A DNA stretch of 64,000 nt from CAZBDU01 sp964490725 (lineage in GTDB: Bacteria; Spirochaetota; Spirochaetia; SZUA-6; DRHE01), in assembly GCA_964490725.1 (NCBI GenBank), contig CAZBDU010000006.1, forward strand, positions 41,138-105,137. The letters run 5' to 3'. Position numbers and translations under genes: made by a program. Below are positions 29,101 to 37,288 of the stretch, in pieces. The notes beneath the pieces were generated by a model. The model did no database searches, was not told the DNA's origin, and saw only the letters and a program-made list of their open reading frames with translations. The number at the start of each line of letters is the position of its first letter. Within the stretch, counting starts at the first letter, position 1.

Positions 29101-30090
29101 TCAGATATATGTCCTTTCCGCGTACACGGCTCGGGTGCGGTCCACGACCACGGCAATGAGCACCAGGACGCCGTTGAACAGCTGCTCCCAGTAGATGTTG
29201 ACCCTCAGCAGCACCAGCCCGTTGGCCAGCAGGGTCATGAGCACACCGCCGAGGACGACCCCCAGGATGGAGGTGTAGCCGCCCTTCAGTGAGGTCCCGC
29301 CGATGACCGGGACCGCGAAGGACATCAGCAGCCAGTTCTGCCCGATGGTCGGATGGGCCGCCCCCAGCCTGGCCACGAACAGCACCCCTCCCAGGCCGCA
29401 GATCAGGCCGGACAGGGTGTGCACGATGACCATGATCCTCCTGGTGTTGATGCCCGACAGGACCGCGGCTTCCTCGTTGCCGCCCACCGCCAGGATCTTT
29501 CGGCCGAGCACCGTGTGCTTGAACAGGAACCATAGGATGACCGCGACCACCAGCATGACGATGAACATGAACGGTACGAAGCCGAACAGCTTGTCCCGGC
29601 CGATGAACCCAAACTCCGCGGGAACCCGCGAGAAGGGCATTGCCTTGGTCAGGCCGTAGTTGAGACCGAGAAAGACGCTGGAGGAACCCAGGGTGACGAT
29701 GAAGGCGTTGATGCCCGTCAGGGTGATGAACAGTCCGTTGAAGGCGCCGCAGGCGGCTCCAACGACAATCCCGGCCACGATCACCAGCACGGTCGGGGCG
29801 CCGAAGTCCTGGAACAACCATCCTGTCGTCACCGCCGCGAGCCCGCCTATGGCTCCGGCGGAAAGGTTCATGTGACCGATGGTCAGAGCCAGCATCTGGG
29901 CGAATCCCACGATGATCCACATGGAGAAGGTCCGCGAGGTGGAAAAGAAGTTCGAGGATGTCAGGAACCCGCTGGTAAAGACCGTCAGGATGATCGCGAA
30001 TACGAACACGGCCATGAACACGCCGAAGCTGCCGGAAAGCATGAGACGGCGGATATCCAGCCTGGCCGACCCTTGACGATTTTCGGTCAC
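29101..30090 (-). CDS. CUT2 sugar ABC transporter permease (RbsC-like), transporter 1
   Basis: This 329-residue membrane protein has about eight to ten helices. It carries the family block FAQMLALTIGHMNLSAGAIGG and the cytoplasmic ATPase-contact region AVGGNEEAAVLSGINTRR. GTG at 30090 is chosen behind AGGAGGGAGGA. A GTG nine codons earlier is possible. Only one permease gene accompanies this transporter, so it would act as a homodimer, unlike the two-permease systems at 49-51 and 59-61 kb. It is the first gene of the operon controlled at 30.2 kb. Confidence 0.9.
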   Translation of the reverse strand: MTENRQGSARLDIRRLMLSGSFGVFMAVFVFAIILTVFTSGFLTSSNFFSTSRTFSMWIIVGFAQMLALTIGHMNLSAGAIGGLAAVTTGWLFQDFGAPTVLVIVAGIVVGAACGAFNGLFITLTGINAFIVTLGSSSVFLGLNYGLTKAMPFSRVPAEFGFIGRDKLFGFVPFMFIVMLVVAVILWFLFKHTVLGRKILAVGGNEEAAVLSGINTRRIMVIVHTLSGLICGLGGVLFVARLGAAHPTIGQNWLLMSFAVPVIGGTSLKGGYTSILGVVLGGVLMTLLANGLVLLRVNIYWEQLFNGVLVLIAVVVDRTRAVYAERTYI

Positions 30091-30196
30091 TCCTCCCTCC
30101 TGGATTGCGGCAGCCACCGACAGGCCGCCGACTTTCTGGAGCCTGAAGCGGGGATGCCTGGTGTCGGCCCTGCTCTCAGGCGAAATCGAAATGGCT

Positions 30197-30231
30197 AAAA
30201 TATGATATCACACCACTTTTCCAGGCGTCAA
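30197..30231 (-). promoter_or_regulatory. Promoter and operator for the ABC-kinase-AOR operon
   Basis: On the minus strand TTGACG (30231-30226), 18 bases and TATCAT (30207-30202) form a promoter. The operator TGGTGTGATATCATATTTT (30215-30197) covers the -10. The identical 19 bases appear in inverted orientation at 30260-30278 with the same spacing to a -35. The two promoters are mirror images. Confidence 0.8.
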
Positions 30232-30243
30232 GGGCGTTCCTCC

Positions 30244-30278
30244 TTGACTGGCGCAAAATTGGTGTGATATCATATTTT
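30244..30278 (+). promoter_or_regulatory. Promoter and operator for the AOR2-DUF4867-lactonase-SDR operon
   Basis: TTGACT (30244-30249), 18 bases and TATCAT (30268-30273) form a plus-strand promoter. The operator TGGTGTGATATCATATTTT occupies 30260-30278. The predicted transcription start near 30280 leaves a leader of about 70 bases before the AOR2 ATG. Confidence 0.8.
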
Positions 30279-30348
30279 TTGCTGAGGGATCGCCTGGAGA
30301 TCGACGTCCCGGTCTCCACTGCACGAGGATGAGCTGTAAGGAGGACAG

Positions 30349-32274
30349 ATGCCCGACGGATACAGCGGCAAGATAGTCCGGGTCAATCTGAGCGACCGGA
30401 CGGTGGGGATCGAGGAACCCGGGTACCGGTTCTTCCGCACCTATCTCGGCGGACGGGGGATCATCGTCCACTGTCTCCTGAATGAGGTTCCGGCGGGGGC
30501 GGACCCGCTGGGGGCGCACAACAAGATCGTCTTCGCAGCCAGCGTGATCACCGGGGCTCCCCTGGCGGGGCTCGGCAGGCAGTCCATCGGGGCCAAGTCC
30601 CCGCTCACCGGGTTCTACGGGGAGTCCGAATCCGGCGGGTTCTGGGGCCCCGAGCTGAAGTTCGCCGGCTACGAAGCCATCATCGTCGAAGGCAAGGCAC
30701 CCTCTCCGGTATACCTGTGGGTCCATAACGATCGAGTCGAGATCCGTGACGCCTCCCACATGTGGGGGAAGGACACCGGGGAGACCAGCGACATCCTGAA
30801 AAGAGAGCTCGCGGATGACCGTATCCGGACTCTGATCATCGGGCCGGCGGGGGAAAACCTGGTTCGGATCGCCGGGGTGGCCCACGACCTGTCCCATTAC
30901 CACGGCCGGACCGGAATGGGGGCGGTCATGGGCTCCAAGCGCCTGAAGGCCGTGGTGGTCCGGGGCACCCACAGGCTCGACTTCGCCGACCAGGGGAAGA
31001 TCAAGGAACTGGCCAGGTTCTTCGCGGACAACTTCCGCTCCAACGCGGACAACCACGGCCAGAACAACCATGGCACCAGCGACTACTACTTCAACGCCCA
31101 GGCTGCAGGCTCGCTGCCCACGCTCAACTTCACCGCCGGGCACTTCGACGGCGTCACCTACACTGTGGAAGAGATGCACGCCAGGTTGAAAATCCGGACC
31201 GAAGGCTGCTATGCCTGCCCCGTACGCTGCAAGCAGGTGTTCTCCGCCGAAACACCCTACAGGATCGACCCGCGCTACGGGGGGCCGGAGTTCGAAACTC
31301 TGGCAGCCTTCGGATCGCTCTGCGGCGTCGCCCAGATGGAAGCCGCGCCCAAAGCGCACGAGCTATGCAACCGCCTCGGCCTGGATACCGTTTCCACGGG
31401 GGCGGTGATTGCCTTTGCCATGGAATGCTTCCAGAACGGCCTGATCTCCCCGGAGGACCTGGGCGGGATGTCGTTGCAGTTCGGGGACGCCGATGCCATG
31501 CTGAAGATGGTCCAGATGATCGCCTACAGGGAGGGCTTCGGCGACGTTCTTGCCGAAGGCTCCGCCCGGGCGGCCGCCGCAATCGGCAAGGGCGCCGACA
31601 GGTTCGCCATGCACGTCAAGGGCCAGGAATTCGCCATGGCCGAGCCCCGCAGCAAGTTCGGCCTCGGGCTGGCCTACGCGCTGTCCCCCACCGGCGCGGA
31701 CCACCTCCAGCACGAGCACGACGGCGCCTTCGACTCCGCCCTGACCGGCTACAGCCATACAGCTGACGATCCCAGCTTGTTCGTGAAGACCCTCTACCCG
31801 ATGGGCATGCTGGAGCCGGTGCCGGGCCTCTCCATGGGAGCCGAGAAGGTGCGGCTGTTCACCTACCTCCAACACTGGTGGAGCCTGTTCAACTGCCTGG
31901 ACGTGTGCATCTTCACCTTCGAACCGGTCCGCACGTTCAAGGTCAACCACCTGGTGGAGATCGTGGCCGCCGTCACCGGCTGGGATACCAGCCTCTGGGA
32001 GTTGATGAAAGCGGGAGAGCGGGCCACGACGATGACCCGCTGCTTCAACCTCAAACACGGCCTCAGCCGCAAGGACGACACCCTTCCCGACCGGCTGTTC
32101 GAGGGCCTGCAGGCAGGATTCCTGAAGGGCTCCAGGCTCGACCGGCAGGAGTTCGAGAAGGCAGTGCCTCTGTACTACGAGATGATGGGCTGGGACCGGC
32201 AAACCGGCGTGCCCACGGAGGGCAAGCTGCACGAGCTGGGCATTGGGCGGGCTCAGGACCTTGTTCGCGGCTAG
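30349..32274 (+). CDS. Aldehyde:ferredoxin oxidoreductase (tungstopterin enzyme), second copy
   Basis: The 641-residue AOR-family enzyme has KIVRVNLSDRTV, YLGGRGI, GRTGMGAVMGSKRLKAVVV for pterin binding, and iron-sulfur cysteines CYACPVRC (about residues 288-295) with a late cysteine in CLDVCIF. Overall identity with the first copy looks modest, so they probably have different aldehyde substrates and are not a recent duplication. Perfect AAGGAGG precedes the ATG. It is the first gene of a five-gene plus-strand operon. Confidence 0.93.
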   Translation: MPDGYSGKIVRVNLSDRTVGIEEPGYRFFRTYLGGRGIIVHCLLNEVPAGADPLGAHNKIVFAASVITGAPLAGLGRQSIGAKSPLTGFYGESESGGFWGPELKFAGYEAIIVEGKAPSPVYLWVHNDRVEIRDASHMWGKDTGETSDILKRELADDRIRTLIIGPAGENLVRIAGVAHDLSHYHGRTGMGAVMGSKRLKAVVVRGTHRLDFADQGKIKELARFFADNFRSNADNHGQNNHGTSDYYFNAQAAGSLPTLNFTAGHFDGVTYTVEEMHARLKIRTEGCYACPVRCKQVFSAETPYRIDPRYGGPEFETLAAFGSLCGVAQMEAAPKAHELCNRLGLDTVSTGAVIAFAMECFQNGLISPEDLGGMSLQFGDADAMLKMVQMIAYREGFGDVLAEGSARAAAAIGKGADRFAMHVKGQEFAMAEPRSKFGLGLAYALSPTGADHLQHEHDGAFDSALTGYSHTADDPSLFVKTLYPMGMLEPVPGLSMGAEKVRLFTYLQHWWSLFNCLDVCIFTFEPVRTFKVNHLVEIVAAVTGWDTSLWELMKAGERATTMTRCFNLKHGLSRKDDTLPDRLFEGLQAGFLKGSRLDRQEFEKAVPLYYEMMGWDRQTGVPTEGKLHELGIGRAQDLVRG

Positions 32275-32285
32275 TGGATGCACGG

Positions 32286-32546
32286 GTGGAAACAAAGACG
32301 ATCGCGGTGAAGTTCCTCGGCAGCATCGCGTCGCTGGCAGGCGTGGAGGAGTTGGGCATGGAGGTGGATGCGGACCTCCGGCGCGCCGCTGCCCAGGTCA
32401 AGGTCAGGATCGAGGAGATGACCGGCGGCAAGGTGTTGTACAACCTGGCCCACAACGGTGTGACCATCGCCCGGGTGGGCGCGGACACGGTCCCCATCCG
32501 GGACGGCGACCTGTTTACGGTCATTCCGGTATTGCTGGGAGGCTGA
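32286..32546 (+). CDS. MoaD/ThiS-like sulfur-carrier protein, second copy
   Basis: This 86-residue beta-grasp protein has KFLGSIASLAG at the start and the C-terminal PVLLGG di-glycine. A GTG at 32286 is chosen. Another GTG at 32274 would overlap the AOR stop. Neither has a strong ribosome site, so translation may depend on the AOR gene. It presumably supplies sulfur for the tungstopterin of the preceding enzyme. Confidence 0.8.
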   Translation: METKTIAVKFLGSIASLAGVEELGMEVDADLRRAAAQVKVRIEEMTGGKVLYNLAHNGVTIARVGADTVPIRDGDLFTVIPVLLGG

Positions 32547-32601
32547 ATCCGCGGCTGCCGGACAGACCTGCAAGGCCGGCGAAAGGAGCTTGTTGCCAGT
32601 C

Positions 32602-33312
32602 ATGGACACCAGGTCAGAGGCATCGGGACGCACGTTGAAAGAGCTGAGAGAACTGAACCCCGAGCTGGAGATCATCCATATAGAGAAGCCGGCCTTCCTG
32701 CGCTACGGCAGGGTGCTGCACGGCTACCGCACCTCAGGGCTGCAGAGCCTCCTGGCTTCCCGGAGGATCGCTTCCGACCGGGCCGAATACGAACCGGGCT
32801 GTCTGAGCTGTGAAGCCCCCGCAGAGGAAATCGAACCCTTCGCCCGGGACGTCTTCGGCGGGATGGCGGATCTGCAGGTCGGCTGCGTACACGGCAGGAA
32901 CACAAGGCTCAACGCGCTCGAGTACCACAAGTCTTCGGAAGTGGTGGTCGTGGGCGCCGACATGGTCGTCTTCGTGGGACTGGCCAGCGACATCGAGTGG
33001 CCTGCTGCGAGCTACGATCTGGGCCGCGCGCAGGCCTTCTTCGTTCCCCGTGGCACGGTGTTCGAGATGTCCCCATGGTGCCTGCACTACGCCCCGGCCC
33101 ACGCCTCCCCCTCGGAAGGGTTCCGGTGCGCGGTGATCCTGCCCCGGGGCACGAACACGGAGATCGATTTCTCGCCGACCCGGGATGGTGAAGGGCGGCT
33201 TTTGCTCGGCAGGAACAAGTGGGTCCTGGCGCACGTCGAGGAGGAAACCCTGCGTGCACTTTCGGCCCATCCGGGGCTTCGGGGCGTCAACGTCGAGCTG
33301 AGGACGCCCTGA
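32602..33312 (+). CDS. DUF4867-family protein
   Basis: The roughly 236-residue protein matches my memory of DUF4867, a cupin-like family. The most recognisable blocks are LNALEYHKSSEVVVVGADMV, AFFVPRGTVFEMSPWCLHYA and CAVILPRGTNTEIDF. The histidine and glutamate in EYHKSSE and the histidine in LHYAP could bind metal. I recall, without certainty, that some members act as sugar isomerases, including in transaldolase-type sulfoquinovose breakdown. AAAGGAG lies 13 bases before the ATG at 32602. TTG codons at 32590 or 32593 are alternatives. Confidence 0.7.
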   Translation: MDTRSEASGRTLKELRELNPELEIIHIEKPAFLRYGRVLHGYRTSGLQSLLASRRIASDRAEYEPGCLSCEAPAEEIEPFARDVFGGMADLQVGCVHGRNTRLNALEYHKSSEVVVVGADMVVFVGLASDIEWPAASYDLGRAQAFFVPRGTVFEMSPWCLHYAPAHASPSEGFRCAVILPRGTNTEIDFSPTRDGEGRLLLGRNKWVLAHVEEETLRALSAHPGLRGVNVELRTP

Positions 33313-33379
33313 AGAGGCCCCGCCTGGCTTCCGGCCACGCCGAGAAGCTCATCCCCTGGGCGGCAGCAGGAGGTAGGTG

Positions 33380-34237
33380 ATGCAGCCCCTATTCAGCGTC
33401 GTGGACACACACGTGCACCTGTGGGACACCCGCCGTTTCCGCTACCCGTGGCTGGAGTCCCTCCCGAAACTCAACCGGCCCCACCTGCCGCAGGACTACC
33501 GCCTGGCCGTCGAGGGCATCCCCGTGACGGCGATGGTGTTCCTGCAGTGCGAGGTGGATCCGAGCCAGGCCATGGAGGAAGCCCGCTGGGCGGCCGGGCT
33601 GACGGCCCAGGAGCCGCGGCTGAAAGGGCTCATTCCCTGGGCGCCCCTGGAGCACGGCGAGGAGGCGCGGGGTTTTCTGGACCGGCTGAAAGACCTCCCC
33701 AATGTCAAGGGAGTCCGAAGGATCATCCAGTACGAGCCGGACCCCGACTTCTGCCTGCGGCCGGATTTCATTCGAGGGGTGCAGCTCCTGAGCGAGTACG
33801 GCTGGTGCTTCGATATCTGCATCTCCCACGCGCATCTGAAGAACGCAACCGAGCTGGTGCGACGCTGCCCTCAGGTGCCGTTCATCCTGGATCATATCGC
33901 CAAGCCCGATATCCGGACGGGACAGCGTGAGCCCTGGGCGGCGCAGCTTCAGGAGCTGGCGCGGCTGCCCAACGTGACCTGCAAGATCTCCGGGCTGGTG
34001 ACGGAGGCCGATCACGCGCGGTGGAGACGGGAGGACCTCAAGCCGTACATCGAGCACGTGCTGGACTCTTTCGGCTTCGATCGGGTTGTGTATGGTGGAG
34101 ACTGGCCGGTGGTCACCCTGGCGGCGGAGTACCGGCACTGGTGGGAAGCGCTGGGCTGGGCATTGGCCGGCTGCTCCAGGGACGAGCTGCACAGGCTCTT
34201 CCACAAGAACGCACAGCGGGTGTACCGGCTGGCATGA
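33380..34237 (+). CDS. Amidohydrolase of the L-fuconolactonase type (COG3618)
   Basis: This 285-residue TIM-barrel hydrolase has VVDTHVHLWD (metal-binding HxH), LKGLIPWAPLEHG, VKGVRRIIQYEPD, the histidine of ILDHIAKPD and the aspartate of VVYGGDWPV. The family includes sugar lactonases (L-fuconolactonase, L-rhamnonolactonase) and related hydrolases. AGGAGG lies six bases before the ATG. Between the DUF4867 gene and an SDR gene, a lactone produced by a sugar dehydrogenase is the likely substrate. Confidence 0.87.
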   Translation: MQPLFSVVDTHVHLWDTRRFRYPWLESLPKLNRPHLPQDYRLAVEGIPVTAMVFLQCEVDPSQAMEEARWAAGLTAQEPRLKGLIPWAPLEHGEEARGFLDRLKDLPNVKGVRRIIQYEPDPDFCLRPDFIRGVQLLSEYGWCFDICISHAHLKNATELVRRCPQVPFILDHIAKPDIRTGQREPWAAQLQELARLPNVTCKISGLVTEADHARWRREDLKPYIEHVLDSFGFDRVVYGGDWPVVTLAAEYRHWWEALGWALAGCSRDELHRLFHKNAQRVYRLA

Positions 34238-34250
34238 AAAGAGGAAGGTC

Positions 34251-35012
34251 ATGAAACTCGAGGGCAAGGTCGCGATCGTCACGGGAGGGAGCAAAGGCAT
34301 CGGGGAGGGAATCGCGCGGGTGTTCAGCTCCGAGGGAGCGAAGGTGGTTGTCGCCAGCCGGGGCCAGGAGGCGGGCCGGAGAATCGCCGAGCAGCTGGGG
34401 GCCTCCAAGGGGCAAGCCCTGTATCTGCCCACCGATGTCCGCAGCAGCGCCTCGGTGCAGGCGACGATCGCTGCCACCGTGGACCGGTTCGGAAAGCTGG
34501 ACATCCTGGTGAACAACGCCGGCTATCACATCTCCAAGAACGTGGAACAGACCTCCGAGGAGGAGTGGGAGCTCATCATTGGCACCAACCTGCGCGGCAC
34601 CTTTCTCTGCAGCAAGTACGCCATCCCACACCTGCGGACGACGAGGGGCACGATCATCAACATAGGCAGCATGGTGGGGCTGGTCGGCCAGTCCAACGCC
34701 GGCGCCTATTCGGCAAGCAAGGGCGGCCAGATCGCCATGACACGGGGGATGGCCCTCGACTTCGCCGGCGACGGGATCCGGGTAAACGCGATCTGCCCGG
34801 GCTGGATCGAAACGCCGCTGGTGGAGGACTGGTTCTCCCAGCAACCCGACCCGCAAGCCTCGCGTGCCTACATCTACGGAGCACACCCCCTGGGACGCAT
34901 CGGCACCACCGAGGAGTGCGGCCGGGCGGCCGCCTACCTGGCCAGCGCGGATGCGGCTTTTGTCACAGGGATCACCTTGAACGTCGACGGAGGAGTCACT
35001 CTGGGCTACTGA
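34251..35012 (+). CDS. SDR family oxidoreductase
   Basis: The 253-residue classical SDR has TGGSKGIGEG, NNAG, IGSMVG with catalytic serine, YSASK, and the ending VTGITLNVDGGVTLGY. The ATG follows GAGGAAGG. The gene starts 13 bases after the lactonase stop and is the last gene of the AOR2 operon. Together with the lactonase it suggests oxidation of a sugar to an aldonolactone and then the acid, or oxidation of a 2-keto-3-deoxy acid as in the L-fucose pathway. Confidence 0.87.
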   Translation: MKLEGKVAIVTGGSKGIGEGIARVFSSEGAKVVVASRGQEAGRRIAEQLGASKGQALYLPTDVRSSASVQATIAATVDRFGKLDILVNNAGYHISKNVEQTSEEEWELIIGTNLRGTFLCSKYAIPHLRTTRGTIINIGSMVGLVGQSNAGAYSASKGGQIAMTRGMALDFAGDGIRVNAICPGWIETPLVEDWFSQQPDPQASRAYIYGAHPLGRIGTTEECGRAAAYLASADAAFVTGITLNVDGGVTLGY

Positions 35013-35033
35013 GAAGAGGGGACAGGCGTAAGA

Positions 35034-35747
35034 CTACAGTCTGCCCCGCAAGCGGAGCACCTTCTGCACGTGCGTCAGGTGCTCGGCCGCCAGCTCCTCC
35101 GCCCTGGCAGCGTCCCGGGCCTCGATGCTCTTGAAGATCTCCATGTGCTCCCTGAAGGTCTCCCAGTTGTCCCGAACGTCCACCGTTTGGGTGAAACTCC
35201 GCCGCAGCGGGATCAGCAGGGATTCCAGGATCGTGATGAACAGGATGTTGTGCGTCATGTACGCCAGTTGCAGGTGGAACTCCAGATCCACGGCCACGTA
35301 GCTATCCAATTCCTCCAGCACCAGCTTCGCCTGGTCCAGGATTGCCCGCACTTTCTCGATCTCATCGCCCGTTGCGTTCACTGCGGCGTATCTGGCGATC
35401 TTCGGCTCGATGGCGAAGCGCACTTCGACCAGGTCTTTCATCGAGATTTCACGGTGCTGCCGGCGGAGGTACAGCATGAAAGCATCGGAGATGTCGGTGA
35501 TCGCCGGTGGGATCACCCTCACTCCCTTGCCGTGCACCACTTCCAGGATACCCCGTGTCTCGAGGGACTTGATCGCTTCCCGCACCACGGTTCGGCTGAC
35601 CCCGAGCTCCTCGCACAGCAGCCTCTCGGGGGGCAGCATCTCGTTCTCCTGATACTTGCCGTCGATGACCATGTTCATGAGCAGCTCATACACGCGGCTC
35701 TTCAGGTTCGGCGTCTTGAAGCTCGGTAAGGTCTTCTTGGTAGCCAC
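35034..35747 (-). CDS. GntR-family regulator with FCD ligand domain (FadR subfamily)
   Basis: This 237-residue protein has an N-terminal winged helix (YELLMNMVIDGKYQENEMLP, then GVSRTVVREAIKSLETRGIL) and a C-terminal all-helical FCD domain. Likely metal or ligand residues are in DLEFHLQL, EHMEIFKSI and EHLTHVQ. FCD domains commonly sense sugar acids. It is the only regulator gene between 13 and 37 kb and is therefore the best candidate to bind the five TGGTRTGAT elements. It is convergent with the SDR gene, 21 bases away. Confidence 0.92.
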   Translation of the reverse strand: MATKKTLPSFKTPNLKSRVYELLMNMVIDGKYQENEMLPPERLLCEELGVSRTVVREAIKSLETRGILEVVHGKGVRVIPPAITDISDAFMLYLRRQHREISMKDLVEVRFAIEPKIARYAAVNATGDEIEKVRAILDQAKLVLEELDSYVAVDLEFHLQLAYMTHNILFITILESLLIPLRRSFTQTVDVRDNWETFREHMEIFKSIEARDAARAEELAAEHLTHVQKVLRLRGRL

Positions 35748-35817
35748 TTCATCATCCTATTGACTGTCGATAGAAGTTGGTGCTCGGCCGGAATCACGTC
35801 CGTCCCCGACGTCCTCG

Positions 35818-37065
35818 CTATTCTATTCGCACTCGATGGAGAACCTCGCCTGCATTGTGGGCAACGTAGACCCCTTCGGCCTCCCGGCCCTCCCACTCCC
35901 CGACCCGGATTTCCCGCGGGTCGAGATAGTCGATGTTCAAGAAACGGCACTCCTCCTGCGGCACCCCGGTAGCCAGGATGACGCGCACCCGCGGTCGTTC
36001 TTCCCCGCCCTGGTATGTCCCGCATCCCTTCACCAGCGCAGAGAAACCCATCACCGTCTTGCACAGACCCCGGTAGCGGTCCATGTGGGCCAGATAGTAA
36101 TCCTTGAGATGGAAGCCCATCCGTCGAAGCATCCGGTCGTGGGTGATCGATACCTGCCGGATGTGAGGAGCGTACACGATCAGGTCGCCGCCGTCCTCGA
36201 CGATCGGCTCCACCTTGTAGAAGGCCTTGGCCCCGGTCCAGAAATCGTCGTACTTGGCCGAGGCGATGGACAGCGCCCGTCGGAAGGGTTTCTCGACATA
36301 GCGGATGTTCAGCTTTGCGGAGAGCTCCACCGCCTGCTCCCAGGCCGATCGCTCCTCCCCGATGAACAGACCCTTCAACCCCTCCTCGTCGACCACAAGG
36401 TTGACGAACAACACGGGGACCGCCACCATTGTGACAGCCATATCGATCAGCCGCCGGACCGGGGTGTCGCGCACACCGATGGTGGCCAGGTTGGTCTGCA
36501 AACCCGCAAGCCAGTGAGTCGTGTCGATGAGCTCCGGACCGCCGATGCCCGGGAACAGGTACTTTCCGGCGCCCGAAAACCCGGCAATCTCATGCGGATA
36601 CACCGGGCCCAAGACAAGCACCCGGTCGTAGTCGAAGATCATCCTGTTGACCGTGACCTCGGCCGGCTCCCGCAGCAACCCGCCCGTGAGCTCCTGCATT
36701 TCGCGCTCTCCGATCAGGCCGATGCCGGCGAAGGTGTCCTTGCGGTCCCAACGGTGGTTGAACAGGCCGACGTCGGGGTAGAGGTCGCGCTTCTCCGTGC
36801 GGGTAATCCCAACTCGTTTCAGCAAGTCCTCCTCGCTGAGCGGCGGGTGCGTGCCCAGGGCCACCAGATAGTCCAGCTTCTCAGCCCGCCCCGCACAGAG
36901 TTGATGCAGCAGCCGGAAGAACAGGCCCACCGGAGCCGTACGCGTATTGTCGGGAATGATGACCAGCACCCTCCGGCCGTCGATTCCGATGTCCCCGCAG
37001 GCTACCTCCAGCTTCTCCCGCACCTCGCCTTCGCCGAGCAGCTGCCCCCTCCAAGCCTCAATCAT
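35818..37065 (-). CDS. LarA-family (nickel-pincer) racemase/epimerase homologue
   Basis: The 415-residue protein has an N-terminal domain with PDNTRTAPVG and ALGTHPPLSEEDL, and the signature HEIAGFSGAGKYLFPGIGG, in which the lysine aligns with the pincer-cofactor lysine of lactate racemase LarA. Family members isomerise various 2-hydroxy acids, including sugar acids, which fits this region. The cofactor genes larB, larC and larE are not in the window. GGGAGGG precedes the ATG at 37065. It has its own promoter and operator at 37.3 kb. Confidence 0.87.
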   Translation of the reverse strand: MIEAWRGQLLGEGEVREKLEVACGDIGIDGRRVLVIIPDNTRTAPVGLFFRLLHQLCAGRAEKLDYLVALGTHPPLSEEDLLKRVGITRTEKRDLYPDVGLFNHRWDRKDTFAGIGLIGEREMQELTGGLLREPAEVTVNRMIFDYDRVLVLGPVYPHEIAGFSGAGKYLFPGIGGPELIDTTHWLAGLQTNLATIGVRDTPVRRLIDMAVTMVAVPVLFVNLVVDEEGLKGLFIGEERSAWEQAVELSAKLNIRYVEKPFRRALSIASAKYDDFWTGAKAFYKVEPIVEDGGDLIVYAPHIRQVSITHDRMLRRMGFHLKDYYLAHMDRYRGLCKTVMGFSALVKGCGTYQGGEERPRVRVILATGVPQEECRFLNIDYLDPREIRVGEWEGREAEGVYVAHNAGEVLHRVRIE

Positions 37066-37288
37066 ATCACCCTCCCGTTCAGGCGCAAAGACCGCCGACG
37101 GCCGCCATCAAGTCCTGAGGTCGCCGGCGAGCGTCCGTTTCTCCCCTCAGCTCTGGCGCCTGCGGGAGCCAGCCTTCTTCCTTCCGGTGAGAACGTATCG
37201 CCTTCAGACCGACCAGGTCCGAAGCGCCCAACATCCCGTGCTCCCTGCACTTCAGAGAACGGTCCGTACCCCGGCCGGGATGCGGCGT

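Noticed and set aside
35748..35800. A TAGGATGAT sequence upstream of the GntR gene as a sixth operator.
   Set aside because: Two of nine positions differ from the element, and it does not align with a convincing promoter. Autoregulation remains unproven.
37062..37250. A 62-codon minus-strand frame overlapping the LarA start by four bases, as a possible leader peptide.
   Set aside because: It has no ribosome site, its composition is like neighbouring non-coding GC-rich DNA, and the overlap can arise by chance.
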